A stretch of 64,000 nucleotides of DNA, taken from contig OZ252260.1 in the NCBI GenBank assembly GCA_965249925.1, positions 3,968,001 to 4,032,000 on the forward strand. The letters are read 5' to 3'. Numbering within the stretch: position 1 is the first letter of the stretch; every line of letters starts with the position of its first letter. Source of the stretch: Hoeflea_A sp965249925 (GTDB lineage Bacteria; Pseudomonadota; Alphaproteobacteria; Rhizobiales; Rhizobiaceae). Of this stretch, positions 26,404 through 35,394 are shown one piece after another. A model generated the notes under the pieces. The model was not told where the DNA came from. It did not search any database and saw only the letters and a list, made by a program, of their open reading frames with translations. The translations under genes were made by a program, and so were the position numbers.

Positions 26404-27462
26404 TTATTGAATGTTGTACCGCACCGGCCAAGCGTAGCCGTTGTTTTCCGCCGCTTCGAGCGTCAGCTTCAGGACCTGCGAGGCTGGCAAATCCTTGGCA
26501 TCCAGTTCCTCGGCCATCTTCTGCGGCCATTCGGCGAGCGAATTGGCCCAGGCCTCGCGCACCGCAGGATCGATTTCCGTCACGGTGATCAGGCCGCGCA
26601 GCGTGTCGATGTCGTTGGCATAACGCTCCTTGTTGACGAGGCCGGTCTGCTGCTCGTAGTCGGCCGCCACCTCATGCAGGATTGCCTTCACGTCGTCCGG
26701 CAGTTCGTCGTAGGTGTCCTTGTTGATGGTCAGGCCATGCCAGGTGATCGAGCCGAAACCGATCAGCGTGTAATGCGGACCGGGCTCATACAGCTTGAGA
26801 TTGACCCAGGCGCTCGGGAACATGATCCAACCCTCGTAGACATTGGTCTTCATCTCCGTGTAGGCGGTGGCCAGCGAGCTTTGCACCGGGGTCACGCCGG
26901 CATAGGACAGCCAGTTGAGGTTGAGCCCGGCACCGGCGATCTTCTGGTCTTTCAAGTCGGACAGGTCGTCCCAGGGGAAGCTGGTGCCCAGGTTGTAGCC
27001 GCCGTCGGCGATGCGCGACAGAAGGATCTGGTTGAATTTCTCCGGAAACACGTTTTCCAGATACGGCACTTGGCTGTACACGTCCTGTGCCGTCTTCAGG
27101 CTTTGCGTCGGGTCCATGGTGCCAAAGGGCAGCATTACCTGGAAGGCATGCAGCGGCAGATTGGACGGCTCGAAGCAGAAGCACATGCCGCCGATATCGA
27201 TGATCCCGTCCTGTACGCCCTCCAGCACTTCGGTCACCTTGACGATGCTGCCCGAATAGCCCTCGACGAAATTGATCGTGTGGTCGGTGCGTTCCTCGAC
27301 GCGCTTTTTCAGCTCCGGCTGGAAATAGCTTTGCATCAGTCCGGCGTAAACGACACCGGGCGGGTGACCGGATCCGATCCGCAGGTTGATCGTCTCGGCG
27401 TGGGCGGCACCGATACTGAAGCCGGCGGTTGCCATCAGGGCGGCGATGAGTGTCTTTGTCAT
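26404..27462 (-). CDS. TRAP transporter solute-binding protein (DctP-like)
   Basis: This 352-residue periplasmic binding protein has a signal peptide ending near residue 22 (SIGAAHAETINLRIG). The mature domain carries GHPPGVVYAGLMQSYFQPEL and, in the ligand-binding lobe, WIMFPSAWVNLKLYEPGPHY. GGGAGGAAGACC immediately upstream selects the ATG at 27462 over a start 12 codons earlier. An unusual Cys-Phe-Cys lies in GGMCFCFEPSNLPLH. Its position in the dehydrogenase/lyase operon suggests it binds the compound those enzymes process. Confidence 0.9.
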   Translation of the reverse strand: MTKTLIAALMATAGFSIGAAHAETINLRIGSGHPPGVVYAGLMQSYFQPELKKRVEERTDHTINFVEGYSGSIVKVTEVLEGVQDGIIDIGGMCFCFEPSNLPLHAFQVMLPFGTMDPTQSLKTAQDVYSQVPYLENVFPEKFNQILLSRIADGGYNLGTSFPWDDLSDLKDQKIAGAGLNLNWLSYAGVTPVQSSLATAYTEMKTNVYEGWIMFPSAWVNLKLYEPGPHYTLIGFGSITWHGLTINKDTYDELPDDVKAILHEVAADYEQQTGLVNKERYANDIDTLRGLITVTEIDPAVREAWANSLAEWPQKMAEELDAKDLPASQVLKLTLEAAENNGYAWPVRYNIQ

Positions 27463-27586
27463 GGTCTTCCTCCCGTTTTTTCCTCTCGGGCCGGCCACAA
27501 CGGCGCGATGCCCTTTTTGGAAAGTCTAAACCGCGCCGGATCGGCCTGGCTGACCGGCGTAGACTCCTCCGCACTTCAAATGCCGC

Positions 27587-28036
27587 TTACATCGGCGGGG
27601 TCAGGCGAATACCGTCAGGCACCGGCAGCGGCGCGTTCGGACCGTTTTTGAACTCCACCGTGGTGAACAGCAGGTCGTCGTCACCGATGTTTTGCACGCT
27701 GTGGATGAAGCCTTCGTCCTTGCCGAAGGTGAAGTGCATGGTTTCGCCCGGGTAGTGCACGACGTCCTGGATGCGGCCATCATCGTACCAGCCGCGGGCC
27801 TTGCCGTGCGAATGGCAGGACCAGAAGTAATCGAGCACGTGATGATGAAAGGTGCAACGCTTCCCGGGCGGCAAATGCAGGTGCCAGACGCGTACCCGGT
27901 CGGTTTCGGAGACCAGCACGCTTCCGACCACGCCGTTGTCACGGTTCTCCTCGAACTCCTGCTGCAGTTCGACCGGCCAATGGGCCCGCGGATTGGCACC
28001 TTGACTGGGCGGTTCTACGATGTGCGGTTGGGCCAT
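27587..28036 (-). CDS. Cupin-domain protein
   Basis: This 149-residue single cupin has metal-site-like residues in LPPGKRCTFHHHVLDYFWSC (motif 1) and VHYPGETMHFTFGKDEGFIH (motif 2). AAAGGAGACGACA precedes the ATG. Cupins in catabolic operons act as isomerases, dioxygenases or lyases on sugar acids, or as ligand sensors. Which applies here is unknown. It is 25 bp downstream of the DapA-family gene and 124 bp upstream of the TRAP binding-protein gene. Confidence 0.85.
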   Translation of the reverse strand: MAQPHIVEPPSQGANPRAHWPVELQQEFEENRDNGVVGSVLVSETDRVRVWHLHLPPGKRCTFHHHVLDYFWSCHSHGKARGWYDDGRIQDVVHYPGETMHFTFGKDEGFIHSVQNIGDDDLLFTTVEFKNGPNAPLPVPDGIRLTPPM

Positions 28037-28061
28037 TGTCGTCTCCTTTGGATGTCTGCGA

Positions 28062-28988
28062 TCAGGCGGCCTGTCGCGAGCGGCTGAGAATCCCCGCGCG
28101 CGGCTCCAGAGCCTCCAGGTCGTGGCGCAGTGCGTCTGCCTGTTCCTCCGTCAGGCCGACCTGCGGCGGAAACACCGGCAGCCAGCCGGCATCTCCCGTT
28201 CGCCACGCCTCGATCTGCTTGAGCGCTGCGCTCAGCGGATATTTGGAGATGGCGAGGCGCACGGCGGTGAGCGTTTCCTGTAGCGCATCGGCTTTGCCGG
28301 CGGGCGCTTCGAGCGTGCGCCGTGCCAGCGCCGCGGAGGCGTTGGTGGTCGCCGAGATCACGCCGGCACAGCCCTTTTCCAGGCCCTCCAGCAGCACGCC
28401 CTCATTGGACGGAAACACATCGAAATCGTCGGCCGCGGCGACAAATTGCAGTGTGCCGGCGAAGTCGCCGGAACTGTCCTTGAGACCGGCGATGACTGGT
28501 CCGTAGGTGCTTTTCAGCCGCTCGATCAGGGTGAGCGGGATGGGAGTCATCGACATCTGCGGAAAGTGGTAGAGGTAGACCCGCAAGCGGTCGTCGGCGA
28601 TGCCGTCGATCAATCCGGCATAATAGGCGTAAAGCCCGTCCTCGGACGGATTCTTGAAGTAGAAGGGCGGCAGAACCAGCACGTTGAAGAAGCCGGCGTC
28701 GACGCAGGCCCGGGTCGCCGCGATCGCATCGCCGGTGGCGCAGGAGCCGGTGCCGAAGATCACCTCCTCGCTATTGAAGCCCGTCTCGGCGAAGATATCG
28801 GGCAGGGCCATGCGCGCGGCGAGCGCCAGGGAGTTGCCCTCACCAGTCGTGCCGAGTGGCGCGACCCCGTCAAGGCCCTGCTCGATGTTCCAGCGGCAGA
28901 AGGCCGCCAGCTTGCGCAAATCCGGCCCGCCATCGGCACCCATTGGTGTCAGCGAAGCGGCATAGACGCCTTTATTGGCCTTGCTCAT
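28062..28988 (-). CDS. Dihydrodipicolinate synthase/NAL-family lyase
   Basis: This 308-residue class I aldolase-like protein of the DapA/NanA family has PLGTTGEGNSLAL (carboxylate-binding GTTGE), a catalytic tyrosine in RVYLYHFPQMSM and the Schiff-base lysine in VIAGLKDSSGDFAG (near residue 175). Family members condense pyruvate with an aldehyde or dehydrate/cleave 2-keto-3-deoxy acids. The surrounding dehydrogenase, cupin and TRAP importer argue for a catabolic lyase rather than lysine biosynthesis. It starts 4 bp after the dehydrogenase stop. Confidence 0.88.
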   Translation of the reverse strand: MSKANKGVYAASLTPMGADGGPDLRKLAAFCRWNIEQGLDGVAPLGTTGEGNSLALAARMALPDIFAETGFNSEEVIFGTGSCATGDAIAATRACVDAGFFNVLVLPPFYFKNPSEDGLYAYYAGLIDGIADDRLRVYLYHFPQMSMTPIPLTLIERLKSTYGPVIAGLKDSSGDFAGTLQFVAAADDFDVFPSNEGVLLEGLEKGCAGVISATTNASAALARRTLEAPAGKADALQETLTAVRLAISKYPLSAALKQIEAWRTGDAGWLPVFPPQVGLTEEQADALRHDLEALEPRAGILSRSRQAA

Positions 28989-28992
28989 CGCA

Positions 28993-30144
28993 TCACTCCG
29001 CCACCTGAAGACGCTCCACCGCACCGCGGGCTTTGACGACCACCTTGATCGCGTCGTCGACCCGCTCGCGCGCGTAGCGCAGCGCCTCCTGCAGATCGTC
29101 CAGGGCGAAGGTGTGGGTGTGGATCAGCGACGCGTCGAAACGGTTTTCCGCCATAAACGCCATTGCCCGGTGGGTGGCGCTGCGGCCTTCGCCGCGGATT
29201 CCGTAGAGATAGATATTGTTCTTGACCACATGGGGCAGGTCGACGGTTGCCGGATCGTGCGGGAAGGCGGCGAGGCAGATCTTGCCACCGCGATTGGTCA
29301 TGCGGATGGCATCGTTGATGGCAACTTCCGTGCCGGCGCATTCCACCACATAATCGGCCCCGCGATCGCCGACGATCGCCTTGACCGCCGCGACCCCATC
29401 CTGGTTGCGGACATTGACGACATGGTCGGCACCGAGCCGGCGGCCGATCTCCAGCCGCGCATCGCGGGTTCCCGTCAAGATGACAGGGGCAGCACCCAGC
29501 GACTTGGCGACCGCCACGGCGAGCAGTCCGATCGGACCCGGACCGGTCACCACGACGCTTTCGCCGGCCACCAGGCCGCCCAATTCGGTGAGGCCATACA
29601 TGGACGTGCCGGCGGTCACCACAAGAGTCGCGACCTCGTCCGACATGGAGTCGGGCACCCGAATCACCGTATTGATGTTGTTGACCGCGTATTCGGCAAA
29701 GCCACCGTCGGTGGTGAAGCCGTTGGCCCGGTGACCCTTGTCGAGATCGCCATAGTTGAGCCCGTAGTTCAGGCATGCGGTGTACATGCCCTGACGGCAG
29801 CGCTTACACTGGCCGCAGCCGGCGTGGATCTCGACCGTCACCCGATCGCCGATGGCAAACTCGTCGACACCCGGCCCGAGCGCCGCGACGGTGCCCATAT
29901 ATTCGTGGCCGGGGGTGAAATTCTTGTTGAAGGGCGGACCGCCCTGGATCAGCGCCGGCGTGCCGTAGTGGATGATCTCCAGGTCGGTGGCACAGATGGC
30001 GACCGCGTCGATGCGCACCAGGATTTCCGCCCGGCCCGGCATCGGCACCGGTTTCTCACTCAGCTTCAGTTCGTCCGGGTCGCCGAGCACCCAGGCTTTC
30101 ATAGTGTTCGGTATCGGCATGTCAGGTGAGGTTTTGACAGTCAT
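28993..30144 (-). CDS. Zinc-dependent medium-chain alcohol/polyol dehydrogenase
   Basis: This 383-residue MDR dehydrogenase has catalytic-zinc residues in AVAICATDLEI and FTPGHEYMGTV. The structural-zinc cysteines are in HAGCGQCKRCRQGMYTACL, and the NAD(P)-binding turn is VVVTGPGPIGLLAVAVAKSL. It probably oxidises a hydroxyl group on the operon's substrate. The ATG at 30144 follows AGGAAG; two upstream or downstream methionines are possible. It is the first gene of the minus-strand operon and faces the FCD GntR gene across about 250 bp. Confidence 0.9.
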   Translation of the reverse strand: MTVKTSPDMPIPNTMKAWVLGDPDELKLSEKPVPMPGRAEILVRIDAVAICATDLEIIHYGTPALIQGGPPFNKNFTPGHEYMGTVAALGPGVDEFAIGDRVTVEIHAGCGQCKRCRQGMYTACLNYGLNYGDLDKGHRANGFTTDGGFAEYAVNNINTVIRVPDSMSDEVATLVVTAGTSMYGLTELGGLVAGESVVVTGPGPIGLLAVAVAKSLGAAPVILTGTRDARLEIGRRLGADHVVNVRNQDGVAAVKAIVGDRGADYVVECAGTEVAINDAIRMTNRGGKICLAAFPHDPATVDLPHVVKNNIYLYGIRGEGRSATHRAMAFMAENRFDASLIHTHTFALDDLQEALRYARERVDDAIKVVVKARGAVERLQVAE

Positions 30145-30235
30145 GCCCGCTTCCTGATGAAATGACACCCTGCGCTCGAACCACGCGATCTTGCGGGTTC
30201 CGGCAGTGAACCATGCGCCGGCAAGTCTGTCAAAT

Positions 30236-30247
30236 ATTATCGATAAT
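30236..30247. promoter_or_regulatory. Palindromic candidate operator between the catabolic operon and gntR
   Basis: ATTATCGATAAT is a perfect 12-bp palindrome in an AT-rich stretch. A related core (AATCGATT) lies about 20 bp further on. Both are in the divergent region between the dehydrogenase operon (start 30144) and gntR (start 30393). The placement fits an operator for the adjacent FCD regulator, but it is not demonstrated. Confidence 0.4.
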
Positions 30248-30392
30248 CGTTCAAAGATAATCGATTTAATCGGCGATTTGCCGGTGGACAGACTGGATTT
30301 GGCTTGGTTTTTCTCGGCATTCGCTTATATCGTGAAACGCCGATCGGCGACGAACCGCTGGTCCGGCCCAGCAAGGTGTCGACACAACCGCC

Positions 30393-31043
30393 ATGACTCT
30401 CGCCGAACCGCTTTCCCGCATTGGGCTGTCTCAACAAATCCGCGACCGGTTGCTCAGCCGCATCATGAGCGGTGCCCTGAAACCCGGTGATCGGCTGGTC
30501 GAACTGCGGATCGCCAGCGAAATGGCAACCAGTCAGGCACCGGTGCGCGAGGCGCTGCGCGAGCTCGAAGCGATGGGTGTCATCGAGACTCTGCGCAACA
30601 GAGGCGCCCGGGTGCGCGTTATCACCGACGAGGAATTGCGTCAGATCTACGATGTGCGGGCACAGCTTGAAGGCTACGCCGCCGAACTCGCCGCCGTCGC
30701 CGGTGTTCCGCTGAAGTCGAAGCTCGTGGCCTGTATCCGGGCCATGCGCAAGGCGGCGCGGCAGAGCGATTCCATTGGCTTTGCGGGGCACAATTCGGAG
30801 TTTCACCGGCTGATTGTCGAAAGCACCGGGAACCGCGTTTTGCTCGATCTTTGGGAATCGCTGAATGTCCGCATGCGCACCATGGTCAACGTCGCCCGCA
30901 GCAGCCGCAACCTGCTGATGCTGGCCGAATCGCATTTGCCGATTGTCGAGGCGATCGCTGCCGCCGATCCGCAACGCGCCCGCCTTGCGGCACGCGACCA
31001 CGTGCTGGAGAACAAACCGGGCCAGGATACCGGCGCCCGTTAA
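30393..31043 (+). CDS. GntR-family regulator, FCD subfamily
   Basis: This 216-residue transcription factor has an N-terminal winged HTH (LKPGDRLVELRIASEMATSQ, APVREALRELEAMGVIE). Its C-terminal all-helical FCD ligand domain carries the metal-binding type pattern around YDVRAQLEGYAAELAA and NSEFHRLIVESTGN. FCD regulators typically repress carboxylate or sugar-acid catabolism and respond to a pathway intermediate. Being divergent from the TRAP/lyase operon, it is the likely regulator of that operon. Confidence 0.92.
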   Translation: MTLAEPLSRIGLSQQIRDRLLSRIMSGALKPGDRLVELRIASEMATSQAPVREALRELEAMGVIETLRNRGARVRVITDEELRQIYDVRAQLEGYAAELAAVAGVPLKSKLVACIRAMRKAARQSDSIGFAGHNSEFHRLIVESTGNRVLLDLWESLNVRMRTMVNVARSSRNLLMLAESHLPIVEAIAAADPQRARLAARDHVLENKPGQDTGAR

Positions 31044-31130
31044 TCCCAGCCCATATTCAAAGCAATCCGGGCAGTCGACAGGCCCGCGCAGATGGTGTGG
31101 AAGCCACGGTTGCATTCTCATGCAGCTTGG

Positions 31131-31146
31131 ATACAGTATTCTGTAT
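31131..31146. promoter_or_regulatory. Inverted repeat upstream of the amidotransferase gene
   Basis: ATACAG-TATT-CTGTAT is an inverted repeat with 6-bp arms and a 4-bp spacer. It lies 28 bp before the glutamine amidotransferase start and about 90 bp after the gntR stop. The layout resembles operators of GntR-type dimers. The binding protein is unknown. Confidence 0.4.
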
Positions 31147-31174
31147 TCAGACTGCGAAATCTAGGAGGGCTCGC

Positions 31175-31918
31175 ATGGCCGACGGACGATTGCCCAGCGG
31201 CTTCCGGCTGCTGGTGTTGCAACATCACCCGGCCGAGCACCTGGGCCGCTTTGCACCTTTGTTGGCAGCGGATGGCGCACGCATCACCATCGTCTCCCTG
31301 ACGGAAGGCGATTGCATGCCGAGCGTCGGCAACTATGACGGGATTTGGGCGCTGGGAGGTCCGATGCAGGTCTGGCAGGAGGACTCGTTTGCGTGGTTGG
31401 CCGCCGAGAAAGCGTCGATCCGCGAAGCCGTTGTCGAGAGGAATATGCCGTTCCTGGGTCTTTGTCTGGGGCACCAGCTGTTGGCGGAAAGCCTCGGCGG
31501 CAGCGTCGCGGTTGCCGAACGTCCGGAGGTCGGGGTTTTGCCGGTGACCTTGACCGAAGCGGGACAAACCTGCCCGATTTTCCGGGGCATGGACGCACGA
31601 TTGTTCTGCATTCAGGGTCACGGCGCAGAGGTCACCGCGCTCCCTTCAGATGTCGACGTGCTCGCATCATCCACCGATTGCCCCATTCAAGCCTTCGCCT
31701 ATGGTGAACGGGCTTTCGGTCTGCAGTTTCATGCCGAACTGACACGTGACATGGTCGACGCCTGTCTCGAAATCGAGGCGTACAGATCCGACTTCGAGGC
31801 TATGCTGGGTGAAGACGGCATTGTGCACTTCCGAACGCAAGTCCAGGAACGATCGACCTATTTCGACTCGGTCGCGGCACGTCTTTACGCGAATTGGGCG
31901 AATTGCGCCGCGGCGTGA
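31175..31918 (+). CDS. Class I glutamine amidotransferase-like protein
   Basis: This 247-residue stand-alone GATase1 protein has its nucleophile in FLGLCLGHQLLAESLGG (near residue 97) and a histidine in FGLQFHAELT (near 183), followed by a glutamate, giving the expected Cys-His-Glu arrangement. It may hydrolyse glutamine or gamma-glutamyl compounds; no synthetase partner is adjacent. CTAGGAGGGCTCGC precedes the ATG. An inverted repeat lies upstream. It is followed after 61 bp by a P-loop kinase-like gene on the same strand. Confidence 0.88.
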   Translation: MADGRLPSGFRLLVLQHHPAEHLGRFAPLLAADGARITIVSLTEGDCMPSVGNYDGIWALGGPMQVWQEDSFAWLAAEKASIREAVVERNMPFLGLCLGHQLLAESLGGSVAVAERPEVGVLPVTLTEAGQTCPIFRGMDARLFCIQGHGAEVTALPSDVDVLASSTDCPIQAFAYGERAFGLQFHAELTRDMVDACLEIEAYRSDFEAMLGEDGIVHFRTQVQERSTYFDSVAARLYANWANCAAA

Positions 31919-31979
31919 TCCGAATGGTTCAAGGGAACGCCTGGACGCGGCCCGCTTCAGGACATATGGGATATCCTCC

Positions 31980-32570
31980 ATGTATTCTGAAGCCCGCAAT
32001 CTGGTTGTATCGCTCGCCGCGCGACTGGAATCAGTTCGCGATCCGACCGGTCCGCCGTTCCTGATCGCGCTCGACGGCAGAAGCGGCGTCGGGAAATCCA
32101 CAGTTGCGGAGCTGCTGTGCGGGCGACTCTGCGCCACTCTGGTTGCCGGCGACGACTTCTATGCGGGCGGGACCGGCATTCATCATCGCAGCACGGAAGA
32201 TTTGGCGGATATCTGCATCGACCGCGCCAAGCTGTTCTCCGTGCTGCAGCATTTGAAGGCCGACCGCCCGGCGCGTTATACGGCATTCGATTGGGAGGCT
32301 TTTGACGGCTCACTGGCGGCGACACCGACAATCGTTGATCCGCGCCCGTTTGTGGTTGTCGAAGGTGTATATGCGCATCATCCGGACTTCCGTGCACTCA
32401 GCGATTTTTCCGTCCTGCTACGCGCGTCGCCGAATGAGTGCGAACGCCGGTTGCTTGTCCGCGAGGGCTCCTTGTCCGAATGGGAACGACAGTGGCACAG
32501 GGCGGAAGACTGGTATTTCGACAATCTCGCTCCGCCCGAGGCGTTCGATGTCGTGATCGACAACGAGTGA
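31980..32570 (+). CDS. Uridine kinase-like P-loop protein
   Basis: This 196-residue protein has a Walker A motif, LIALDGRSGVGKSTVAELL (near residue 31), a VAGDDFYAGG motif like that of uridine/phosphoribulokinase-type kinases, and VVVEGVYAHHP as the expected strand before the lid. It probably phosphorylates a small molecule; the substrate is unknown. The start at 31980 places the P-loop normally; upstream in-frame sequence overlaps the amidotransferase gene and looks non-coding. The Shine-Dalgarno is weak. Confidence 0.8.
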   Translation: MYSEARNLVVSLAARLESVRDPTGPPFLIALDGRSGVGKSTVAELLCGRLCATLVAGDDFYAGGTGIHHRSTEDLADICIDRAKLFSVLQHLKADRPARYTAFDWEAFDGSLAATPTIVDPRPFVVVEGVYAHHPDFRALSDFSVLLRASPNECERRLLVREGSLSEWERQWHRAEDWYFDNLAPPEAFDVVIDNE

Positions 32571-32698
32571 CAGTTCCTCACGGGTCATCCACAGCGTCAA
32601 TGAAGCAGCGTCTTCCGGTTGCAGAAAAATTTAATCCGATATATGGAAATTACGAAATTCGGAATTACCTATCCATCCATAACGGCTTGGAGGTTCGC

Positions 32699-33163
32699 AT
32701 GTCGATTTCTTTCAGATTGAACCAGTCGCCTGTCACGGTGGACACGGAGGCGGACAAGCCGCTCCTGTGGGTGGTTCGGGAACAGTTCGGTTTGACTGGC
32801 AGCAAGTTCGGTTGCGGCATTGGCGCCTGCGGCGCCTGCACCATGCATGTCGATGGCGTGGCGATGCGTACCTGCGTACTTCCGGTCAGCGCCGTGGACG
32901 GCGCCGACATCCGCACCATCGAAGGCGTTGCGACCGATGACGGCCTGAGTGCGGTGCAGCGGGCTTGGCTGCAGCATCAGGTGCCGCAATGCGGCTACTG
33001 CCAATCCGGTATGATCATGGCGGCGGAAGCGCTGTTAGATGAGATCCCCGATCCCACCGACGAGGATATAGACACCGCTATTACCAATATCTGTCGATGC
33101 GGCACCTACGACCGCGTCAGGGCGGCTGTTCAAACGGCCGCCGCCATGAGACGGGAGGGTTGA
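32699..33163 (+). CDS. iorA: Molybdenum hydroxylase [2Fe-2S] subunit (IorA-like)
   Basis: This 154-residue small subunit of a xanthine-oxidase-family enzyme carries two [2Fe-2S] clusters. The plant-ferredoxin-type cluster is in GCGIGACGACTMHVDG; the second is in QCGYCQSGMIM and NICRCGTYDRV. GGAGG lies 7 bp before the ATG. It is followed at 2 bp by the large subunit. The pair is most similar in architecture to isoquinoline 1-oxidoreductase and related aldehyde dehydrogenases; the actual substrate is unknown. Confidence 0.9.
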   Translation: MSISFRLNQSPVTVDTEADKPLLWVVREQFGLTGSKFGCGIGACGACTMHVDGVAMRTCVLPVSAVDGADIRTIEGVATDDGLSAVQRAWLQHQVPQCGYCQSGMIMAAEALLDEIPDPTDEDIDTAITNICRCGTYDRVRAAVQTAAAMRREG

Positions 33164-33165
33164 GC

Positions 33166-35394
33166 ATGTCGGATTCCGCGACGCCGAAAAAACGTTCGAC
33201 CGTCATGAAATGGACCCGTCGATCCTTCCTGGCCTCGGCCGGACTGGTCGGCGGCGGCCTGGCGTTAGGCCTCACCCTGTCGCCGAACCGCTTGAAGATG
33301 ACCGCACCGGCCGAGGCCGGTGAGACGGTTCTCAACACCTGGGTCAAGATCACACCGGACAACCGGGTCACGGTTCTGTTTCCCCACTCGGAGATGGGGC
33401 AGGGCGTCGGGACCGGGCTCGCACAGATGCTTGCCGAAGAGCTGGACGCCGATTGGGACCTTGTGGAGATCGAGCAGGCGCCGGTTACCGATCAGCACGT
33501 CAACAGCGACCTTGGACGCGGCTATATTATCGGCGAAGGCGCCAGCATTCCGGCCTTCATGTATCCGATGCTCGACTTCGCCTTTCTGCATCTGTCAAAC
33601 AACCTCGTCGGCCAGATTACCGGCGGCAGCACGGCGATCCGCCTGACGGGACACCACGGCATGCGGCGCGCCGGCGCCTCAGCCCGCGAGATGCTCTTGA
33701 AATCGGCTTCCGATCAATGGTCGGTGCCACTCGGCGAACTGGAAGCGGCCAACAGTATCGTGCGCCACGCTGCGACAGACCGCACCGCGACTTATGGTGC
33801 GCTCGCGGCAGGCGCCGCCGCCTACACCCCCAATCTCAAACCCCGGCTCAAGGACAGCCGGACCTACACGATCGTCGGACAGTCCAAGCCGCGGCGGGAT
33901 CTGCCGGCCAAAGTGGACGGGACGGCGACATTCGGAATGGATGTCTCCGTCCCCGGCATGGTTTACGCGGCCATTGCCCTGCCACCGATCCGCGATGCCC
34001 GCGCCGCCAAGGTCAATGATGATGCGGTCAAGCGAATGAGCGGGGTGGGCCGCATCGTCAACGTCGGTGACGCCGTTGCGGTGACCTCGGACAGTTACTG
34101 GACCGCATCGCAGGCACTGGAAGCACTGGAAGTTACGTGGGAAGACGGCCGGACCGGGCTGTCCACCGCCGGCATTCGAGAAACCCATCGCAACGACCTG
34201 GCGACCGGCGAGCGGGAGGCCATGGACGAGGCTGGTGACGTCGACAGGGCGCTCACCGAAGGCGATCGATTGCAGGCCGAGTTCGAGGTTCCGTATTTGG
34301 CACACGCCACGATGGAACCGATGAATTGTACCGTCTCGGTCATGGACGGAAACTGCGACATCTGGGTCGGCCATCAGAACATGCTGTTTGCCAGGAACGA
34401 GGCCGCGGACATCCTCGGAATTGATCCTTCGAAAGTGACCGTGCATCCGCAGTATCTCGGGGGCGGCTTCGGGCGCCGTGCCAGGATGGATTTTATTTCC
34501 ACCGCGGTGCGCGTCGGGCAGGAACTGGGCCAGCCGGTCAAGGTCATTTGGTCGCGCGAGACCGATATGGCCAACGACCACTACCGCCCGGCCATTCTCA
34601 GCCGCATGGAGGGCTCGGTCGACGGCGGGCGCATCACATCGATCCGCCATGCATATGTGGATGCCGCGTCCGGCATGCCCGACAGCGAACGGCCCTACGA
34701 ATTCCAGTATGCGGTCCCCAACCGTGACATCGCGCGGGTAAAGTGCCCCAGCCCGATTTCGGTCGGGCCCTGGCGCGCGGTCGACTTCACTCAGATGGCT
34801 TTTTTCAACGAAACCTTCATGGACGAGCTGGCCGAGGCCGCCGGCGCCGATCCGTTGGTGTTCCGCCTGGCGCACACAACGGACGATCGCCGGCGCGCGG
34901 TATTGGAGCGGCTTGCCGAGGAGTCGGATTGGCATGCCGCACGACGCCCCGGCCGGGCGCTGGGCGTGGCTATGGTCAGCAGTTTCGAAACGGTTGTCGG
35001 TCAGGTGGCGGATGTCATCGTCGACGAGGACGGTGGGGTCCGTGTCAATCGCGTCATATCTGTCGTTGACTGTGGGCGCCTGATAAATCCTGACGCTGGC
35101 GAAGCGCAGATCATGGGTTCCGTCATATTCGGCCTGACATCTGCGCTGTTCGGTGAGATCACCGTTGAAGGCGGTGCCATCCAGCAGCGCAACTTCCCGG
35201 ATTACGAGATGCTCCGCCTGCACAATGCGCCTCAGCAGGAGGTGCATTTCATTCAGAGCGATCAGCCGCCCGGCGGATTGGGCGAGCCGGGCGTGCCGCC
35301 GGTCACGCCGGCTCTCACCAACGCCATTTACCGAGCGACCGGCCAGCGAATTCGTTCACTGCCGATAGCCAAACACGGCTTTTATGCCGTCTAG
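33166..35394 (+). CDS. iorB: Molybdopterin-binding large subunit, IorB-like aldehyde/N-heterocycle oxidoreductase
   Basis: This 742-residue molybdopterin-cytosine-dinucleotide subunit starts with a Tat signal (WTRRSFLASAGLVGGGLALG, residues 16-35), so the enzyme should be periplasmic. Cofactor-binding stretches include GGGFGRRARMDF and GPWRAVDFTQ. The catalytic glutamate of the family is in GGLGEPGVPPVTPAL (near residue 707). GGGAGGG precedes the ATG. No cytochrome c or XdhC-type maturation gene is adjacent, so the electron acceptor is unclear. The TAG stop lies within the left end of a MITE-like element. Confidence 0.9.
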   Translation: MSDSATPKKRSTVMKWTRRSFLASAGLVGGGLALGLTLSPNRLKMTAPAEAGETVLNTWVKITPDNRVTVLFPHSEMGQGVGTGLAQMLAEELDADWDLVEIEQAPVTDQHVNSDLGRGYIIGEGASIPAFMYPMLDFAFLHLSNNLVGQITGGSTAIRLTGHHGMRRAGASAREMLLKSASDQWSVPLGELEAANSIVRHAATDRTATYGALAAGAAAYTPNLKPRLKDSRTYTIVGQSKPRRDLPAKVDGTATFGMDVSVPGMVYAAIALPPIRDARAAKVNDDAVKRMSGVGRIVNVGDAVAVTSDSYWTASQALEALEVTWEDGRTGLSTAGIRETHRNDLATGEREAMDEAGDVDRALTEGDRLQAEFEVPYLAHATMEPMNCTVSVMDGNCDIWVGHQNMLFARNEAADILGIDPSKVTVHPQYLGGGFGRRARMDFISTAVRVGQELGQPVKVIWSRETDMANDHYRPAILSRMEGSVDGGRITSIRHAYVDAASGMPDSERPYEFQYAVPNRDIARVKCPSPISVGPWRAVDFTQMAFFNETFMDELAEAAGADPLVFRLAHTTDDRRRAVLERLAEESDWHAARRPGRALGVAMVSSFETVVGQVADVIVDEDGGVRVNRVISVVDCGRLINPDAGEAQIMGSVIFGLTSALFGEITVEGGAIQQRNFPDYEMLRLHNAPQQEVHFIQSDQPPGGLGEPGVPPVTPALTNAIYRATGQRIRSLPIAKHGFYAV

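Noticed and set aside
26407..27651. Plus-strand open frame opposite the TRAP binding protein
   Set aside because: Antisense to a gene with a clear signal peptide and ribosome-binding site; the product resembles no family.
33679..35247. Long open frame on the strand opposite iorB
   Set aside because: It lies wholly antisense to a gene with complete motif evidence. Its product is arginine/histidine-rich with no recognisable domain, a usual artefact of high-GC codon bias.
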